The position numbers and the translations under genes are program-made. From positions 1-64,000 of the forward strand of contig NZ_JAJBQV010000006.1 of assembly GCF_020539865.1 (NCBI RefSeq): 64,000 nt of DNA, read 5' to 3'. Source of the DNA: Megasphaera elsdenii. Its GTDB lineage: Bacteria > Bacillota > Negativicutes > Veillonellales > Megasphaeraceae. Shown here piece after piece: positions 27,517 through 36,541 of this stretch; position 1 is the stretch's first letter; each line of letters starts with the position of its first letter. Under the pieces are notes generated by a model, which saw only the letters and a list, made by a program, of their open reading frames with translations, did not search any database and was not told the origin of the DNA.

Positions 27517-28065
27517 ATGATGTCTGAAATAGGTAAGAAACGCAATATCAAGATTTTTTCGGCTGTTATCGCAGCTATCTTCGTCTTCAGTGTCGCCGGC
27601 CTGGCTATCATGCAGACGGGCAACCCTGTCAATGCGGCTCCGTCGAGCAACATCGGCGTCGTCGATACGAGCAAGATCATCACTCCTGATAATCAGGACG
27701 CCGTTGCGGCACAGAAACAGCTCCAGCAGGCTGGCGAAGACATGCAGAAACAGTTTGAACAGCAGTCGGCCGGCATGGACGACCAGCAGAAACAGCAGCT
27801 CTTCCAGAAGATGCAGGGCGAACTGGCTACGAAACGCCAGGAAATCTTCAAAGGCATCAAAGATAAAGTCGACACGGCTGTCAGCGATGTTGCCAAGACC
27901 AAAGGCCTCAGCCTCGTCGTCGACAAGAGCGTCGTCCTCTATGGCGGTACGGATATTACCGACCAGGTCGCTAAAGAACTGAACAAGAACTCTGGTTCCA
28001 GCAGCTCCGACAGCAGCGCCAACAGCTCCAGCAGTTCGGACAGCTCCAGCAGCAGTAACCAGTAA
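27517..28065 (+). CDS. OmpH/Skp-family periplasmic chaperone 1
   Basis: A 182-residue protein with an N-terminal hydrophobic signal or anchor (residues 12-32), then the OmpH core: NIGVVDTSKIITPD, a Gln/Lys-rich coiled-coil hairpin (residues about 65-125) and SLVVDKSVVLYGGTDITDQV. The tail is a Ser-rich low-complexity run of about 27 residues. Skp-like trimers hold unfolded outer-membrane proteins for delivery to BamA. AAAGGAGAAG precedes the ATG at 27517. It is the first of three such genes in a row. Confidence 0.9.
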   Translation: MMSEIGKKRNIKIFSAVIAAIFVFSVAGLAIMQTGNPVNAAPSSNIGVVDTSKIITPDNQDAVAAQKQLQQAGEDMQKQFEQQSAGMDDQQKQQLFQKMQGELATKRQEIFKGIKDKVDTAVSDVAKTKGLSLVVDKSVVLYGGTDITDQVAKELNKNSGSSSSDSSANSSSSSDSSSSSNQ

Positions 28066-28074
28066 GGAGTCTTT

Positions 28075-29010
28075 ATGAAACGGATATATGCGGCAGCCGG
28101 TGCCGCGGTCCTCATGGTCTGTCTCCTCGCCGGCTGGTGGTTCTTCAGCCACCGCAGCCAGCCGGCCCCGTCGACAGCTGCGACGCCGGTCTATGCCTAT
28201 GCAGACCTGGAACACGTCGTCATGAGCCACCCGCGTTATAGCGAGTATCACCATTTAGAACTGGAATACAACGCTATGGTTGCCCAATATCAGTTTGAAC
28301 AGTGGAACTATTCCCAGAAGGCTGCTGCCGAAGGGACGTCGGTCCAGAATTTTGCCGCTGCCGACGCCGCAGGTACGGCAGCCCTCGACCAGGAACTGCA
28401 GGCCAAAGTCGCCCTCAAAGAGAACGAGCTCAACAACCGGCTGAAACAGCGGTATGATTCGCTCGTCCAGGAAAAGAAGAAGACGACGCCTGTCATTTCC
28501 CAGGCCGACACGTTGAAAATCGTCAATCTCCAGTTGAAGCTGAAGACCCTGTCCCTGTCTAAAGAAGAACGGGCAGCGACAGAGGAACAGCTCCAAACCT
28601 TGCTCAAAGGCAGCCAGGCTGACGTCCAGGTGACCAACCGGACAGCCGATGAAATCGCGGCCCTCATGGCACCGGATAAGGCCCAGGCCAAGAAAGAGCT
28701 TGATGACTACGCCCAGCAGGTCAAGAAAGACCTGGAAGGACGCAGGGCAGACAACCAGCAGGTCTTCCAGCAGCAGCTGGGCGTCTTGCAGGACCGGCCG
28801 GAACCGGCTGTGTGGAACAAGGAATGGAAAGATAAACTCGATGCAAAAGAAAAAGAAATGAAAGATGTGAAAGACGCCATCATGGCAGATATCCGCGATA
28901 AAGCCGCCGATGTCGCCCAGGAACAGGGCTTTGAGATGATCTTCGCCAACTACGAAGGCATCGGCACGGCTACGGATGTTACCGATGATATTATTGCCAA
29001 GTTGGCATAA
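28075..29010 (+). CDS. OmpH/Skp-like protein 2, enlarged
   Basis: A 311-residue protein with an N-terminal membrane segment (residues 8-25) and the OmpH layout repeated or lengthened: VYAYADLEHVVMSHP matches the first strand and start, and the end FEMIFANYEGIGTATDVTDDII matches the last strand of the family. Between them is about 230 residues of coiled coil rich in Gln, Lys and Glu, roughly twice the usual length. It may form longer tentacles than Skp. TAAGGAG precedes the ATG, 9 bases after the previous stop. Confidence 0.8.
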   Translation: MKRIYAAAGAAVLMVCLLAGWWFFSHRSQPAPSTAATPVYAYADLEHVVMSHPRYSEYHHLELEYNAMVAQYQFEQWNYSQKAAAEGTSVQNFAAADAAGTAALDQELQAKVALKENELNNRLKQRYDSLVQEKKKTTPVISQADTLKIVNLQLKLKTLSLSKEERAATEEQLQTLLKGSQADVQVTNRTADEIAALMAPDKAQAKKELDDYAQQVKKDLEGRRADNQQVFQQQLGVLQDRPEPAVWNKEWKDKLDAKEKEMKDVKDAIMADIRDKAADVAQEQGFEMIFANYEGIGTATDVTDDIIAKLA

Positions 29011-29026
29011 CAGGAGGCTTTTAGCA

Positions 29027-29446
29027 ATGAAAAAAGTTTGGAAGCGCTTAGGAATCGTCGCCGCAATGCTGGCCCTGACGGGTATGCTCGCCGGCTGTGG
29101 CGGAAAAGATAATGTAGGCGTCGTCGACATGTCGCGCGTACAGAAAGAAGCGCCCCTGGTCCAGCAGTATAAACAGAAGACCGAAGATAAACAGAAATCC
29201 ATCGAAAAGGAATTGCAGGACGCACAGCAGTCCATGTCGGCTGAAGATTTCCAGAAGAAACAGCAGCAGGCCCAGCAGGAACTCAATATTTTCGGCGCCA
29301 GCATGCAGCGTCAGTTCATGTCGGACATCCAGAGCAAGTTAGGCGACATCGCCAAGGATAAAAATGTCGGCATCATCGTCGTCAAAGAAGCCGTTCCTTC
29401 CGGCGGCATCGACGTAACCGACGATTTAATTGCCAAATTGCAGTAA
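29027..29446 (+). CDS. OmpH/Skp-like lipoprotein 3
   Basis: A 139-residue protein with a lipoprotein signal (LTGMLAGCGGK, lipobox LAGC, Cys near residue 24), then NVGVVDMSRVQKEAPL, a short coiled coil and NVGIIVVKEAVPSGGIDVTDDLI, the OmpH pattern. Lipidation would tether this chaperone to a membrane, unlike soluble Skp. ATG 29027 follows CAGGAGG at 29011-29017; a longer frame upstream lacks the signal and is not used. It precedes lpxD by 18 bp. Confidence 0.88.
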   Translation: MKKVWKRLGIVAAMLALTGMLAGCGGKDNVGVVDMSRVQKEAPLVQQYKQKTEDKQKSIEKELQDAQQSMSAEDFQKKQQQAQQELNIFGASMQRQFMSDIQSKLGDIAKDKNVGIIVVKEAVPSGGIDVTDDLIAKLQ

Positions 29447-29464
29447 AAAAAGGGGTTGTATATC

Positions 29465-30496
29465 GTGAAGAAAACAGTACAGGAATTAGCAGTATTGCTG
29501 GGCGGCACGGTCATCGGCAAGGGTGACGCCGTCATTGAAGACGTGAAAGGCCTGGCCGAAGCCGGTCTGCAGGACATTACCTTTGCCGTCGATCCGTATA
29601 CGGAATATTTGCCGCAGGTCCATACCGGTGCCGTCATTGTCGAAAAAGAAGTTCCTGCCGGAGATAATACGCTCGTCGTCGTAGAAAATCCCCGCCTGGC
29701 TTTTTCCCAGCTCCTCGTGCTGTTTCATCCCCGCCAGTCGGTCACGCCGGGCATCCATCCGACAGCCATCATCGACGGCAGCGCCTCTATCGGCGAAGAC
29801 GTAGCCATCATGCCTTATGCCGTCATCGGCAAGAACGTCGAAATCGGCAAGGGCTCGACGATTTATCCCTACGTCTTTTTAGGCGATAATGTCAAGATCG
29901 GCGAAGGTTCGGTCCTCTATCCCGGTGCCGTCATCCACGAAAACTGCGTCCTCGGAAAGAACGCCGTCATCCGGGCTCACGCCGTCATCGGCGGCGAAGG
30001 CTTCGGCTTTGCTACGGAAAAGGGCAAGCATACGCGGATCCCGCAGATCGGCAACGTCACCCTCGGCGACGATGTCGAAATCGGCGCCTGCACGTGTCTC
30101 GATAATGCAACCTTGGGTTCGACGAAAGTCGGCAGGGGGACGAAAATCGACAACCTCGTCCATCTCGGCCACAACGTCGAAATCGGTGAAGACTGTTTCC
30201 TCATCGCCCAGACGGGCATCGCTGGCAGCACCAAAGCCGGCAATCACGTCATCTTTGCCGGTCAGACCGGCTGCACTGGCCACATCACCATTGGCGACAA
30301 TGCCGTCTTTGCCGGCAAATCGGGCATTACGGGCAATGTCAAGGGTAATCAGGTCTACGCAGGCTTTCCGGCACGTCCTCATATGGAATGGAGCCGCACC
30401 CAGGTCTATCTAAAGCACCTGCCGGAAATGGCCAAGACCGTCAAGGCCTTGCAGAAAAAAATTGCTGAACTGGAAAAGAAATTGGAACAACAGTAA
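29465..30496 (+). CDS. lpxD: UDP-3-O-acylglucosamine N-acyltransferase
   Basis: LpxD adds the N-linked hydroxyacyl chain in lipid A synthesis. The 343-residue protein has the N-terminal uridine-binding domain (ITFAVDPYTEYLP) and a left-handed beta-helix of hexapeptide repeats (IGEDVAIMPYAVIGKNVEIG onwards), with the catalytic His in the VHLGHNVEIGE region and a C-terminal coiled coil. GTG 29465 is preferred to TTG 29456 because AAGGGG (29450-29455) abuts the TTG. The bamA-skp-lpxD order is also seen in proteobacteria. Confidence 0.95.
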   Translation: MKKTVQELAVLLGGTVIGKGDAVIEDVKGLAEAGLQDITFAVDPYTEYLPQVHTGAVIVEKEVPAGDNTLVVVENPRLAFSQLLVLFHPRQSVTPGIHPTAIIDGSASIGEDVAIMPYAVIGKNVEIGKGSTIYPYVFLGDNVKIGEGSVLYPGAVIHENCVLGKNAVIRAHAVIGGEGFGFATEKGKHTRIPQIGNVTLGDDVEIGACTCLDNATLGSTKVGRGTKIDNLVHLGHNVEIGEDCFLIAQTGIAGSTKAGNHVIFAGQTGCTGHITIGDNAVFAGKSGITGNVKGNQVYAGFPARPHMEWSRTQVYLKHLPEMAKTVKALQKKIAELEKKLEQQ

Positions 30497-30508
30497 GAGG
30501 GTTTGCCT

Positions 30509-31423
30509 ATGTACACCTTTATGAAATGTCTGAGCTGGATCATCTGCCACATTCCAGAAGGCTGTCGCCAGGCCCTGGGCACCTTTTTAGGTGCCTTTTT
30601 CTGGACATTTGTCCCGAAGAAGCGCAAAGTGCTGGCTCAGCAGCAGATTTTGGACTGCGGCTTGACCGATGATCCAGAAAAGGCCATGGCTATCGCCAAG
30701 GCCAGTACGGTCCGTTTCGGGCCTATGATCGTCGAAGTCCTGTCGTATCCTCGCTATACGAAGGAACTCCTCGACGAAAAGATTACCTGGCACGGCAAGG
30801 AATACTTGGATGAACTCAAGGCTAGTGGCGAAGGGGCTGTCTTCATGGCCTCCCATGCCGGCAACTGGGAGCTCTTGGGTGCCGCCCTGGCTATGAATGG
30901 CTATCCCCTCATTTCCGTCGCTCAGGAACAGAACAGCAAAAGTGCCGATACCTTCATCAACGAGTACCGGGCCATGATGAAGCAGCACGTCACCTATAAG
31001 ACGGGCATCCGCGACATGGTCCGCTTCCTCCGGGAAGGGCACTACATCGGTTTGCTCATGGACCAGGACCCGGGCTATGCCGGCATTATGGTCAAACTCT
31101 TCGGCATGGATACCCTGACGGCTGATGGGCCGGCCAAGATGGCTGGTATCGCCAATTACCCCATCGTGTCGACTTTTATCCATGAAGACCGGCCGTACCA
31201 TCACGTCATCGAGGTCTTGCCACCTATCAAACCCTATACGGCGGACCACAAGCTCTCGAAAGAGGAAAAGAACCGTATTATGTACGAAACGACACAGGAA
31301 CTCAACGATCGCCTGGAAGCCCATATCCGCAAGTATCCGGAAGACTGGTTCTGGCTTCATAACCGCTGGAAATGGACTAAACGGTACAAAATAAAGCAAG
31401 CTGAAAAAGGGACTGTTGTATGA
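30509..31423 (+). CDS. lpxL: LpxL/HtrB-type lipid A late acyltransferase
   Basis: A 304-residue inner-membrane acyltransferase of the LpxL/LpxM family, with a hydrophobic N-terminus, the catalytic HAGNWE motif (SHAGNWELLGAAL near residue 115) and MDQDPGYAGIMVKLFG. It adds secondary acyl chains to the lipid A precursor. ATG 30509 follows GAGG at 30498-30501. Its stop codon (31421-31423) lies within the terminator stem. The remaining lpx and kds genes are not in this window. Confidence 0.92.
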   Translation: MYTFMKCLSWIICHIPEGCRQALGTFLGAFFWTFVPKKRKVLAQQQILDCGLTDDPEKAMAIAKASTVRFGPMIVEVLSYPRYTKELLDEKITWHGKEYLDELKASGEGAVFMASHAGNWELLGAALAMNGYPLISVAQEQNSKSADTFINEYRAMMKQHVTYKTGIRDMVRFLREGHYIGLLMDQDPGYAGIMVKLFGMDTLTADGPAKMAGIANYPIVSTFIHEDRPYHHVIEVLPPIKPYTADHKLSKEEKNRIMYETTQELNDRLEAHIRKYPEDWFWLHNRWKWTKRYKIKQAEKGTVV

Positions 31424-31457
31424 AGGCTTATGTCTTCATACAACAGTCCTTTTTTTC
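31410..31457 (+). terminator. Strong terminator ending the outer-membrane cluster
   Basis: A 16-bp perfect stem (31410-31425 with 31434-31449, loop GCTTATGT) is followed by seven or more Ts. The lpxL stop codon is inside the 5' arm. Confidence 0.95.
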
Positions 31458-31533
31458 CTTGCAATCCACGACAAATGGGGCGAAAAATGCTATGATTATT
31501 ATAGATACATTCTTCACTTGGGGAGGGACGACT

Positions 31534-32256
31534 GTGAACATTTTTTTATATCTCATCGCCTTTGTCTGTTTTGCCATTCCCGGCTATAATTGGTTCGCTA
31601 CAGGTCATCTTTCAGGGACCTTCAGCATTGTCTTCGGCATCCTCATGCTTTATTGGGTTCATCGCCGGAAAAAGAAACATGCCAAGCCGGAATTGAATTC
31701 TTCCAGCGGCAATGAAGAACTGGACAAATTGAACGATGAACTCTTCAGCAAAGCCGTCGACGACTTCAATGCCTTAGAGAAGGAAATGAAGCGCGTCCAG
31801 GATAACGAGCTGCGTAAACAGTTGCGCAAGATGCAGGATATTGCTAATAATTTCCTGACGTATCTCCAGCAGCATCCGGAACGGATGAGTCTGGCCCGCC
31901 GCTTCGTCGACTATTACCAGGACCGGGCCCTGCTCTTGGTCCGCAAATACCAGGAACTGGAAAAGACGGGCTTGGAAGCGCAGGAAGTGCAGCAGGCGAA
32001 AGGGGAAATCAAACAGCTCCTGGATAATTTCGACGAAGCTTATGAAGATCAGTTCTCCAAAGTCCTCAACGCCCAGCTCATGGACCTCGATGCAGAAATG
32101 AAGGTCATGAAACAGAACATGGCCGCTGATGGCATCCGGACGGAAGCCCCCCGGCAGGACACGTCGTTTTCCGGTAGCAAGACTAAGCGCAGCGATGACC
32201 TGGTCGGGACGATTATCGATTTGGCTGATCAGTTCTTGAATACAAAAAGAAAGTAG
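31534..32256 (+). CDS. XpaC-like (5-bromo-4-chloroindolyl phosphate hydrolysis) family protein
   Basis: A 240-residue protein with two N-terminal membrane segments (NIFLYLIAFVCFAIPGY and GTFSIVFGILMLYWV), then a helical cytoplasmic domain resembling XpaC-family proteins (LDKLNDELFSKAVDDFNALEKEM onwards). The function is unknown; the family commonly travels with TelA. GTG 31534 is chosen for GGGGAGGGA at 31519-31527 and because the membrane domain begins there; the frame is open upstream through the terminator. It lies 9 bp before telA. Confidence 0.72.
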   Translation: MNIFLYLIAFVCFAIPGYNWFATGHLSGTFSIVFGILMLYWVHRRKKKHAKPELNSSSGNEELDKLNDELFSKAVDDFNALEKEMKRVQDNELRKQLRKMQDIANNFLTYLQQHPERMSLARRFVDYYQDRALLLVRKYQELEKTGLEAQEVQQAKGEIKQLLDNFDEAYEDQFSKVLNAQLMDLDAEMKVMKQNMAADGIRTEAPRQDTSFSGSKTKRSDDLVGTIIDLADQFLNTKRK

Positions 32257-32265
32257 GTAAATAGT

Positions 32266-33417
32266 ATGGCTGATATCAATTTGAATGACCTCTTAGAAAA
32301 ACGTCAGGCTGAAAGCCAGACGACGGTACCCGTCGTCGACCAGAGCCATGAAGTGGCTCACTTCAATGCCCAGGTCGAAAACCTGACGCCGGAAGAAAGG
32401 CAGCAAGTCGACACTATCAAGGATTCCATCGACCTGGTCAATTCCAACGCCATCGTCCAGTATGGCAGCGGCGCTCAGAAGAACATTGCCAACTTTTCGG
32501 ACAGCGTCTTGTCGACCGTCAAGAGTACAGATCCGGCCGTAGCCGGCGACCTGCTCAACGACCTGGTCAAGCGGGTCAAGTCCTTTGAAGACGAAAACGA
32601 TGAAGACAAGGGCTTTTTTGCCAGCCTGCCCGTCGTCGGCTCGCTGTTCAAGAAGGGCGAAGCCCTGACCCAGTCCTATACGACGCTGGCCGCTCAGATT
32701 GACAAGATACAGGCCGGCCTGGACAGCCAGAAGATGACCCTCATGAAGGACATCGCCATGTTCGATGGGCTCTATGACAAGAATTTGGAATACTTTAAAC
32801 AGCTCCAGCTCTACATCCAGGCTGGCGAAGAAAAGATACAGGAATTGAACCAGACGACAATTCCCAAGCTGGAAGCCCAGGCCCAAGTTTCAGATAATCC
32901 CATGGCCGTCCAGGTCGTCCAGGATTTCAAAGATGCCGTCAGCCGCTTTGAAAAGAAAGTGCACGACTTGAAAATCAGCAAGACCATTGCCATCCAGACG
33001 GCGCCGCAGATCCGCATCATCCAGAACAACGATAAGATCCTCGTCGACCGCATCCAGAGTGCCATTTATAATACCATTCCGCTGTGGAAGAACCAGATGG
33101 TCTTGGCCCTGGGCCTGGGACGGCAGAAAGAGGCACTAGAAATGCAGCAGGCCGTGTCCAATACGACGAATGAACTCCTCAAGCGCAATGCGGCCATGCT
33201 CAAGCAGAATTCCCACGATACGGCCGTCGAAAATGAACGGGCTATTGTCGATATCGAAACGGTCAAGCAGGTCAATGAAGATCTGATCAGCACCATTGAA
33301 GATACGCTGCGCATCCAGCAAGAAGGGCGGCAGAAGCGGCAGGCTGCCGAAGCCGAACTGGTCCAGATTGAAGACCGCCTGCGGGAAGCCCTGTTAAAAG
33401 GCGCCGGCCACAACTAG
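32266..33417 (+). CDS. telA: TelA/KlaA-family toxic anion resistance protein
   Basis: A 383-residue, mostly helical cytoplasmic protein that matches the TelA family along its length (for example FFASLPVVGSLFKKGEALTQSYTTLAAQIDKIQAGLDSQK-type core near residues 120-160, and LGLGRQKEALEMQQAVSNTTNELLKRNA near 285). Members are linked to tellurite, bacteriocin or envelope-stress tolerance, but the mechanism is not known. It forms a pair with the XpaC-like gene. Its stop overlaps the stop of the convergent HAD gene (shared CTAG). Confidence 0.88.
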   Translation: MADINLNDLLEKRQAESQTTVPVVDQSHEVAHFNAQVENLTPEERQQVDTIKDSIDLVNSNAIVQYGSGAQKNIANFSDSVLSTVKSTDPAVAGDLLNDLVKRVKSFEDENDEDKGFFASLPVVGSLFKKGEALTQSYTTLAAQIDKIQAGLDSQKMTLMKDIAMFDGLYDKNLEYFKQLQLYIQAGEEKIQELNQTTIPKLEAQAQVSDNPMAVQVVQDFKDAVSRFEKKVHDLKISKTIAIQTAPQIRIIQNNDKILVDRIQSAIYNTIPLWKNQMVLALGLGRQKEALEMQQAVSNTTNELLKRNAAMLKQNSHDTAVENERAIVDIETVKQVNEDLISTIEDTLRIQQEGRQKRQAAEAELVQIEDRLREALLKGAGHN

Positions 33418-34175
33418 AGCCAGCCGAATTTTTTGCAGGCTTCCAGAATACCGCCCTTATCGTTATCGCCGGTGACGTAGTCGGCATGGGCTTTCAGCTC
33501 ATCCCGGCCGTTGCCCATGGCGATGGAGAAGAAAGGCTTGCGGAACATGGAGATGTCGTTCAGGCCGTCGCCGAAGACGACAACATCTTCCGGACGGCCG
33601 CCGACGAGGTCCAGCATGCGTAGGATGCCGCGACTTTTGTCCGTCGGTTCGATGAGATACGTGTGATCGATGTATTCCAAATGAGGCAGGCCATATGTTG
33701 GCGGTTCGTCTTCGGCCCGCTGTGGCCGGGCATACATGATTTTATAGATGGCCGTCAAGTCCTCGATGGCAATGGGCCGGACGACGGTTTCCATGTAATT
33801 GCGCGGGTCGTCGTGAGGAAAATCAGCATATGGCGTGTAGCGGTTGATGGTATTGTCCGTGACGACGGCCCAGGGATAGTGGCGGTCCGTCAGGTCGCGC
33901 AGCAAAGCTTTGCAGTTCTCTAGGGGAAGGCTTGTCATTTCCAGAATTTTCCCGTCCAGGGACAGGCTGTTGCCGCCATCGGCGACGACGGCCGGTATGC
34001 CGTAGCGGTCGGCAAAAGTTTGCGTATCGTGCTGCAGGCGGCCTGATGCGATGGCGATGAAATGGCCTTCCTGGGCGAGGCGGCGCAGGCAGTACAGCGT
34101 GTCTGCTGGGATGACGCTGGAGATTCCCAGCCCCAGGGTCCCATCGATATCGAAGAAAAAGTATTTTTTCGTCAT
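33414..34175 (-). CDS. HAD-superfamily (Cof-type, IIB) phosphatase
   Basis: The only minus-strand gene. The 253-residue protein shows HAD motif I FFDIDGTLG (residues 7-14), motif II IAIASGR near 42, the C2B cap in the middle, the motif III Lys in the KSRGI region and motif IV VVFGDGLNDISMF near 205. Cof-type enzymes dephosphorylate sugar phosphates, flavin or pyridoxal phosphate; the substrate here cannot be assigned. An AAGGAT site precedes the ATG on the minus strand, and the gene is transcribed divergently from tkt. Confidence 0.9.
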   Translation of the reverse strand: MTKKYFFFDIDGTLGLGISSVIPADTLYCLRRLAQEGHFIAIASGRLQHDTQTFADRYGIPAVVADGGNSLSLDGKILEMTSLPLENCKALLRDLTDRHYPWAVVTDNTINRYTPYADFPHDDPRNYMETVVRPIAIEDLTAIYKIMYARPQRAEDEPPTYGLPHLEYIDHTYLIEPTDKSRGILRMLDLVGGRPEDVVVFGDGLNDISMFRKPFFSIAMGNGRDELKAHADYVTGDNDKGGILEACKKFGWL

Positions 34176-34212
34176 GAGTCTATCCTTTCTCGGAAAATTA
34201 AGAAACTTCTCT

Positions 34213-34241
34213 ATTATAGCACATATAAATTTCTCCCAAAA
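34213..34241 (-). promoter_or_regulatory. Extended -10 promoter for the HAD phosphatase gene
   Basis: On the minus strand TGCTATAAT gives an extended -10 (TATAAT at 34213-34218) with a weak -35 (TTTTGG) 17 bp upstream. It lies 38 bp before the HAD start codon. Confidence 0.6.
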
Positions 34242-34254
34242 TCCCCTTTTGCCA

Positions 34255-34284
34255 TTGACAGAAGGGGTCCTTTTTTTACATAAT
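34255..34284 (+). promoter_or_regulatory. Promoter for transketolase
   Basis: TTGACA (34255-34260), 18 bp, CATAAT (34279-34284) lies 52 bp before the tkt start. It is back-to-back with the HAD promoter. Confidence 0.75.
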
Positions 34285-34336
34285 AAAGTGAATGTCTATT
34301 TATTTTTCGATTACATAAAAAGGAGCGATTTGACTA

Positions 34337-36328
34337 ATGAGCACCATTGATATGACTTGTGTAAATGCCATTCGTGTATTGTCGGCTGACGCCATCCAGA
34401 AGGCAAACTCCGGCCATCCTGGCCTGCCCCTCGGCGCAGCTCCCATTGCATACGAACTTTGGGCAAATCACATGAACCACAACGCAAAGGACCCGAAATG
34501 GGCGAACCGCGACCGCTTTATCCTTTCGGCTGGCCACGGCTCGATGCTGTTGTATTCGCTGCTCCATTTCTACGGCTACGGCCTGACCATGGACGATATT
34601 AAACAGTTCCGTCAAGACGGCTCCTTGACACCGGGTCATCCGGAATATGGCCACACGACGGGCGTCGAAGCGACGACAGGTCCCCTCGGGGCCGGCCTGG
34701 GTATGGCTGTCGGCATGGCTATGGCCGAAGCGCACTTGGCAGCTATTTTCAATAAACCGGGTTATCCCGTCGTCGACCACTACACCTTTGCCCTCTGCGG
34801 CGACGGCTGCCTGATGGAAGGTATTTCGTCGGAAGCCTTCTCGCTGGCTGGGACGTTAGGCCTGTCCAAGCTCATCGTTCTCTACGATAGCAACAACATT
34901 TCCATCGAAGGCAATACGGATATCGCCTTTACGGAAAATGTCCAGGCCCGCATGGCTGCTTTCGGCTTCCAGACGATCACTGTCGAAGATGGTACGGACC
35001 TCGACGCCATCGGCAAGGCCATCGAAGAAGCTAAGGCCGATAAGGAACATCCGTCGTTCATTACCATCAAGACGCAGATCGGCTATGGTTGCCCGGCCAA
35101 ACAGGGCTCGGCGGCTGCTCATGGCTCTCCGTTGGGTGAAGAAAACATCGTCGCTATGAAAGAAAACCTGGGCTGGCCGAAACCGCAGGAAACCTTCTAC
35201 ATTCCCGACGAAGTCTATGCTCATTACGCTGAATTGAGCCAGAAAGCCGGCGCAGCAGAAGCGGCTTGGCAGGAACTCTTTGCCGACTATACTGCCAAAT
35301 TCCCGGAAATGAAAGCTAAATGGGATGCTTTCCACAGCGATGTCGATGCCCAGGCCCTTATGGACAACGAAGAATTCTGGGCTTATGAAGATAAACCGCA
35401 GGCTACGCGCAGCTTGTCCGGTACGATGATCAATCGCTTGAAAGACATCATGCCCCAGCTCTTTGGTGGCAGTGCCGACTTGGCTCCGTCGAATAAGACG
35501 GAAATGAAAGGGGAAAACTTCTTCAGCAAAGCTGATTACAGCGGCCGCAACGTCCACTTCGGCGTCCGCGAACTGGCTATGGGCGCCATCACCAATGGCC
35601 TGGCCCTCCACGGCGGCATCCGTCCGTATGCTGGCACGTTCTTCGTCTTCAGCGATTACATGAAACCCATGATCCGCCTGGCTGCTCTCATGAGCTTGCC
35701 GACGACGTATGTCCTCACGCACGACAGCATCGGTGTCGGCGAAGACGGCCCGACACATGAACCTATCGAACAGCTGGCTATGCTCCGCTCCATTCCCAAC
35801 GTCAACGTCTTCCGTCCGGCTGATGCCACGGAAACAGCTGCCGGCTGGTACTTGGCTGCTACCAGCCAGAAGACGCCGACGGCTCTCATCTTGACCCGTC
35901 AGAACCTGCCGCAGCTCGCCGGCAGCAGCAAAGAAGCCCTGAAAGGCGCTTACGTCATTGCCGATGCCAAGAAAGCCGTTCCTGACGCCATCATCATGGC
36001 TAGCGGTTCGGAAGTTGAACTGGCTGTCAGCGCTAAAGACGAACTGGCTAAAGAAGGTGTCGACGTCCGCGTCGTCAGCATGCCTTCGATGGAACTCTTT
36101 GAACAGCAGGATGAAGCTTATAAAGAACAGGTACTTCCGAAAGCTGTCCGCGCCCGCGTCGCTGTCGAAGCCGCTTCGGACTTCGGTTGGGGTAAATACG
36201 TCGGCCTCGACGGAACGACGGTTTCTATGAAATCCTTTGGTGCGTCCGCTCCGGCTGGCGTTTTATTCAAGAAATTCGGTTTCACCGCTGAAAACGTCGT
36301 AGCCGCTGTAAAGAAAGTCGTGAAATAA
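34337..36328 (+). CDS. tkt: Transketolase
   Basis: Transketolase moves two-carbon units between sugar phosphates in the non-oxidative pentose phosphate pathway using thiamine diphosphate. The full-length protein (663 residues) shows [17 protein letters not shown] near residue 26, the cofactor-binding [19 protein letters not shown] near 155, and [19 protein letters not shown] near 460 in the pyrimidine domain, with the C-terminal regulatory-like domain after that. AAAAGGAGCG precedes ATG 34337. The gene is probably monocistronic. Confidence 0.97.
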   Translation: MSTIDMTCVNAIRVLSADAIQKANSGHPGLPLGAAPIAYELWANHMNHNAKDPKWANRDRFILSAGHGSMLLYSLLHFYGYGLTMDDIKQFRQDGSLTPGHPEYGHTTGVEATTGPLGAGLGMAVGMAMAEAHLAAIFNKPGYPVVDHYTFALCGDGCLMEGISSEAFSLAGTLGLSKLIVLYDSNNISIEGNTDIAFTENVQARMAAFGFQTITVEDGTDLDAIGKAIEEAKADKEHPSFITIKTQIGYGCPAKQGSAAAHGSPLGEENIVAMKENLGWPKPQETFYIPDEVYAHYAELSQKAGAAEAAWQELFADYTAKFPEMKAKWDAFHSDVDAQALMDNEEFWAYEDKPQATRSLSGTMINRLKDIMPQLFGGSADLAPSNKTEMKGENFFSKADYSGRNVHFGVRELAMGAITNGLALHGGIRPYAGTFFVFSDYMKPMIRLAALMSLPTTYVLTHDSIGVGEDGPTHEPIEQLAMLRSIPNVNVFRPADATETAAGWYLAATSQKTPTALILTRQNLPQLAGSSKEALKGAYVIADAKKAVPDAIIMASGSEVELAVSAKDELAKEGVDVRVVSMPSMELFEQQDEAYKEQVLPKAVRARVAVEAASDFGWGKYVGLDGTTVSMKSFGASAPAGVLFKKFGFTAENVVAAVKKVVK

Positions 36329-36358
36329 TCGTTCATCGTAGGTCGTGGTCCGTGGATC

Positions 36359-36390
36359 GTAGGGGCCGCCATAGCGGCGGCCCGCCTGAG
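36359..36390 (+). repeat. Dispersed palindromic repeat, copy 5
   Basis: GTAGGGGCCGCCATAGCGGC followed by GGCCCGCCTGAG is one of the clearest copies, with GGGGCCGCC/GGCGGCCC arms. It is flanked by CGTGGTCCGTGG (36344-36355) on the left and three direct repeats of AACCACG (36438-36457) on the right; these are inverted relative to each other. Confidence 0.75.
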
Positions 36391-36458
36391 TCCTGTGGAC
36401 ATCCAAAAACGGTATTTGTGTGCCACTTCGCCAAACGAACCACGAACCACGAACCACG

Positions 36459-36492
36459 AAAAGGTGCTTCTGCTTATGCAGGAGCACCTTTT
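36459..36492 (+). terminator. Terminator after tkt
   Basis: A 15-bp stem (AAAAGGTGCTTCTGC / GCAGGAGCACCTTTT, loop TTAT, one G-T pair) ends in Ts. It is nearly symmetrical, so it could work on both strands. Confidence 0.9.
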
Positions 36493-36506
36493 CCATTTGT
36501 CAAGGC

Positions 36507-36535
36507 TTGATTTTTCTTGCGTATTTTATTATACT
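36507..36535 (+). promoter_or_regulatory. Promoter for the 6S RNA
   Basis: TTGATT (36507-36512), 17 bp, TATACT (36530-36535) predicts a start at about 36542, matching the 5' end expected from the closing stem of the RNA. Confidence 0.8.
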
Positions 36536-36541
36536 AAGAAC

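Noticed and set aside
36438..36457. Three tandem AACCACG units as a CRISPR-like array
   Set aside because: The units are too short, have no spacers and no cas genes are near; they look like debris next to the dispersed repeat.
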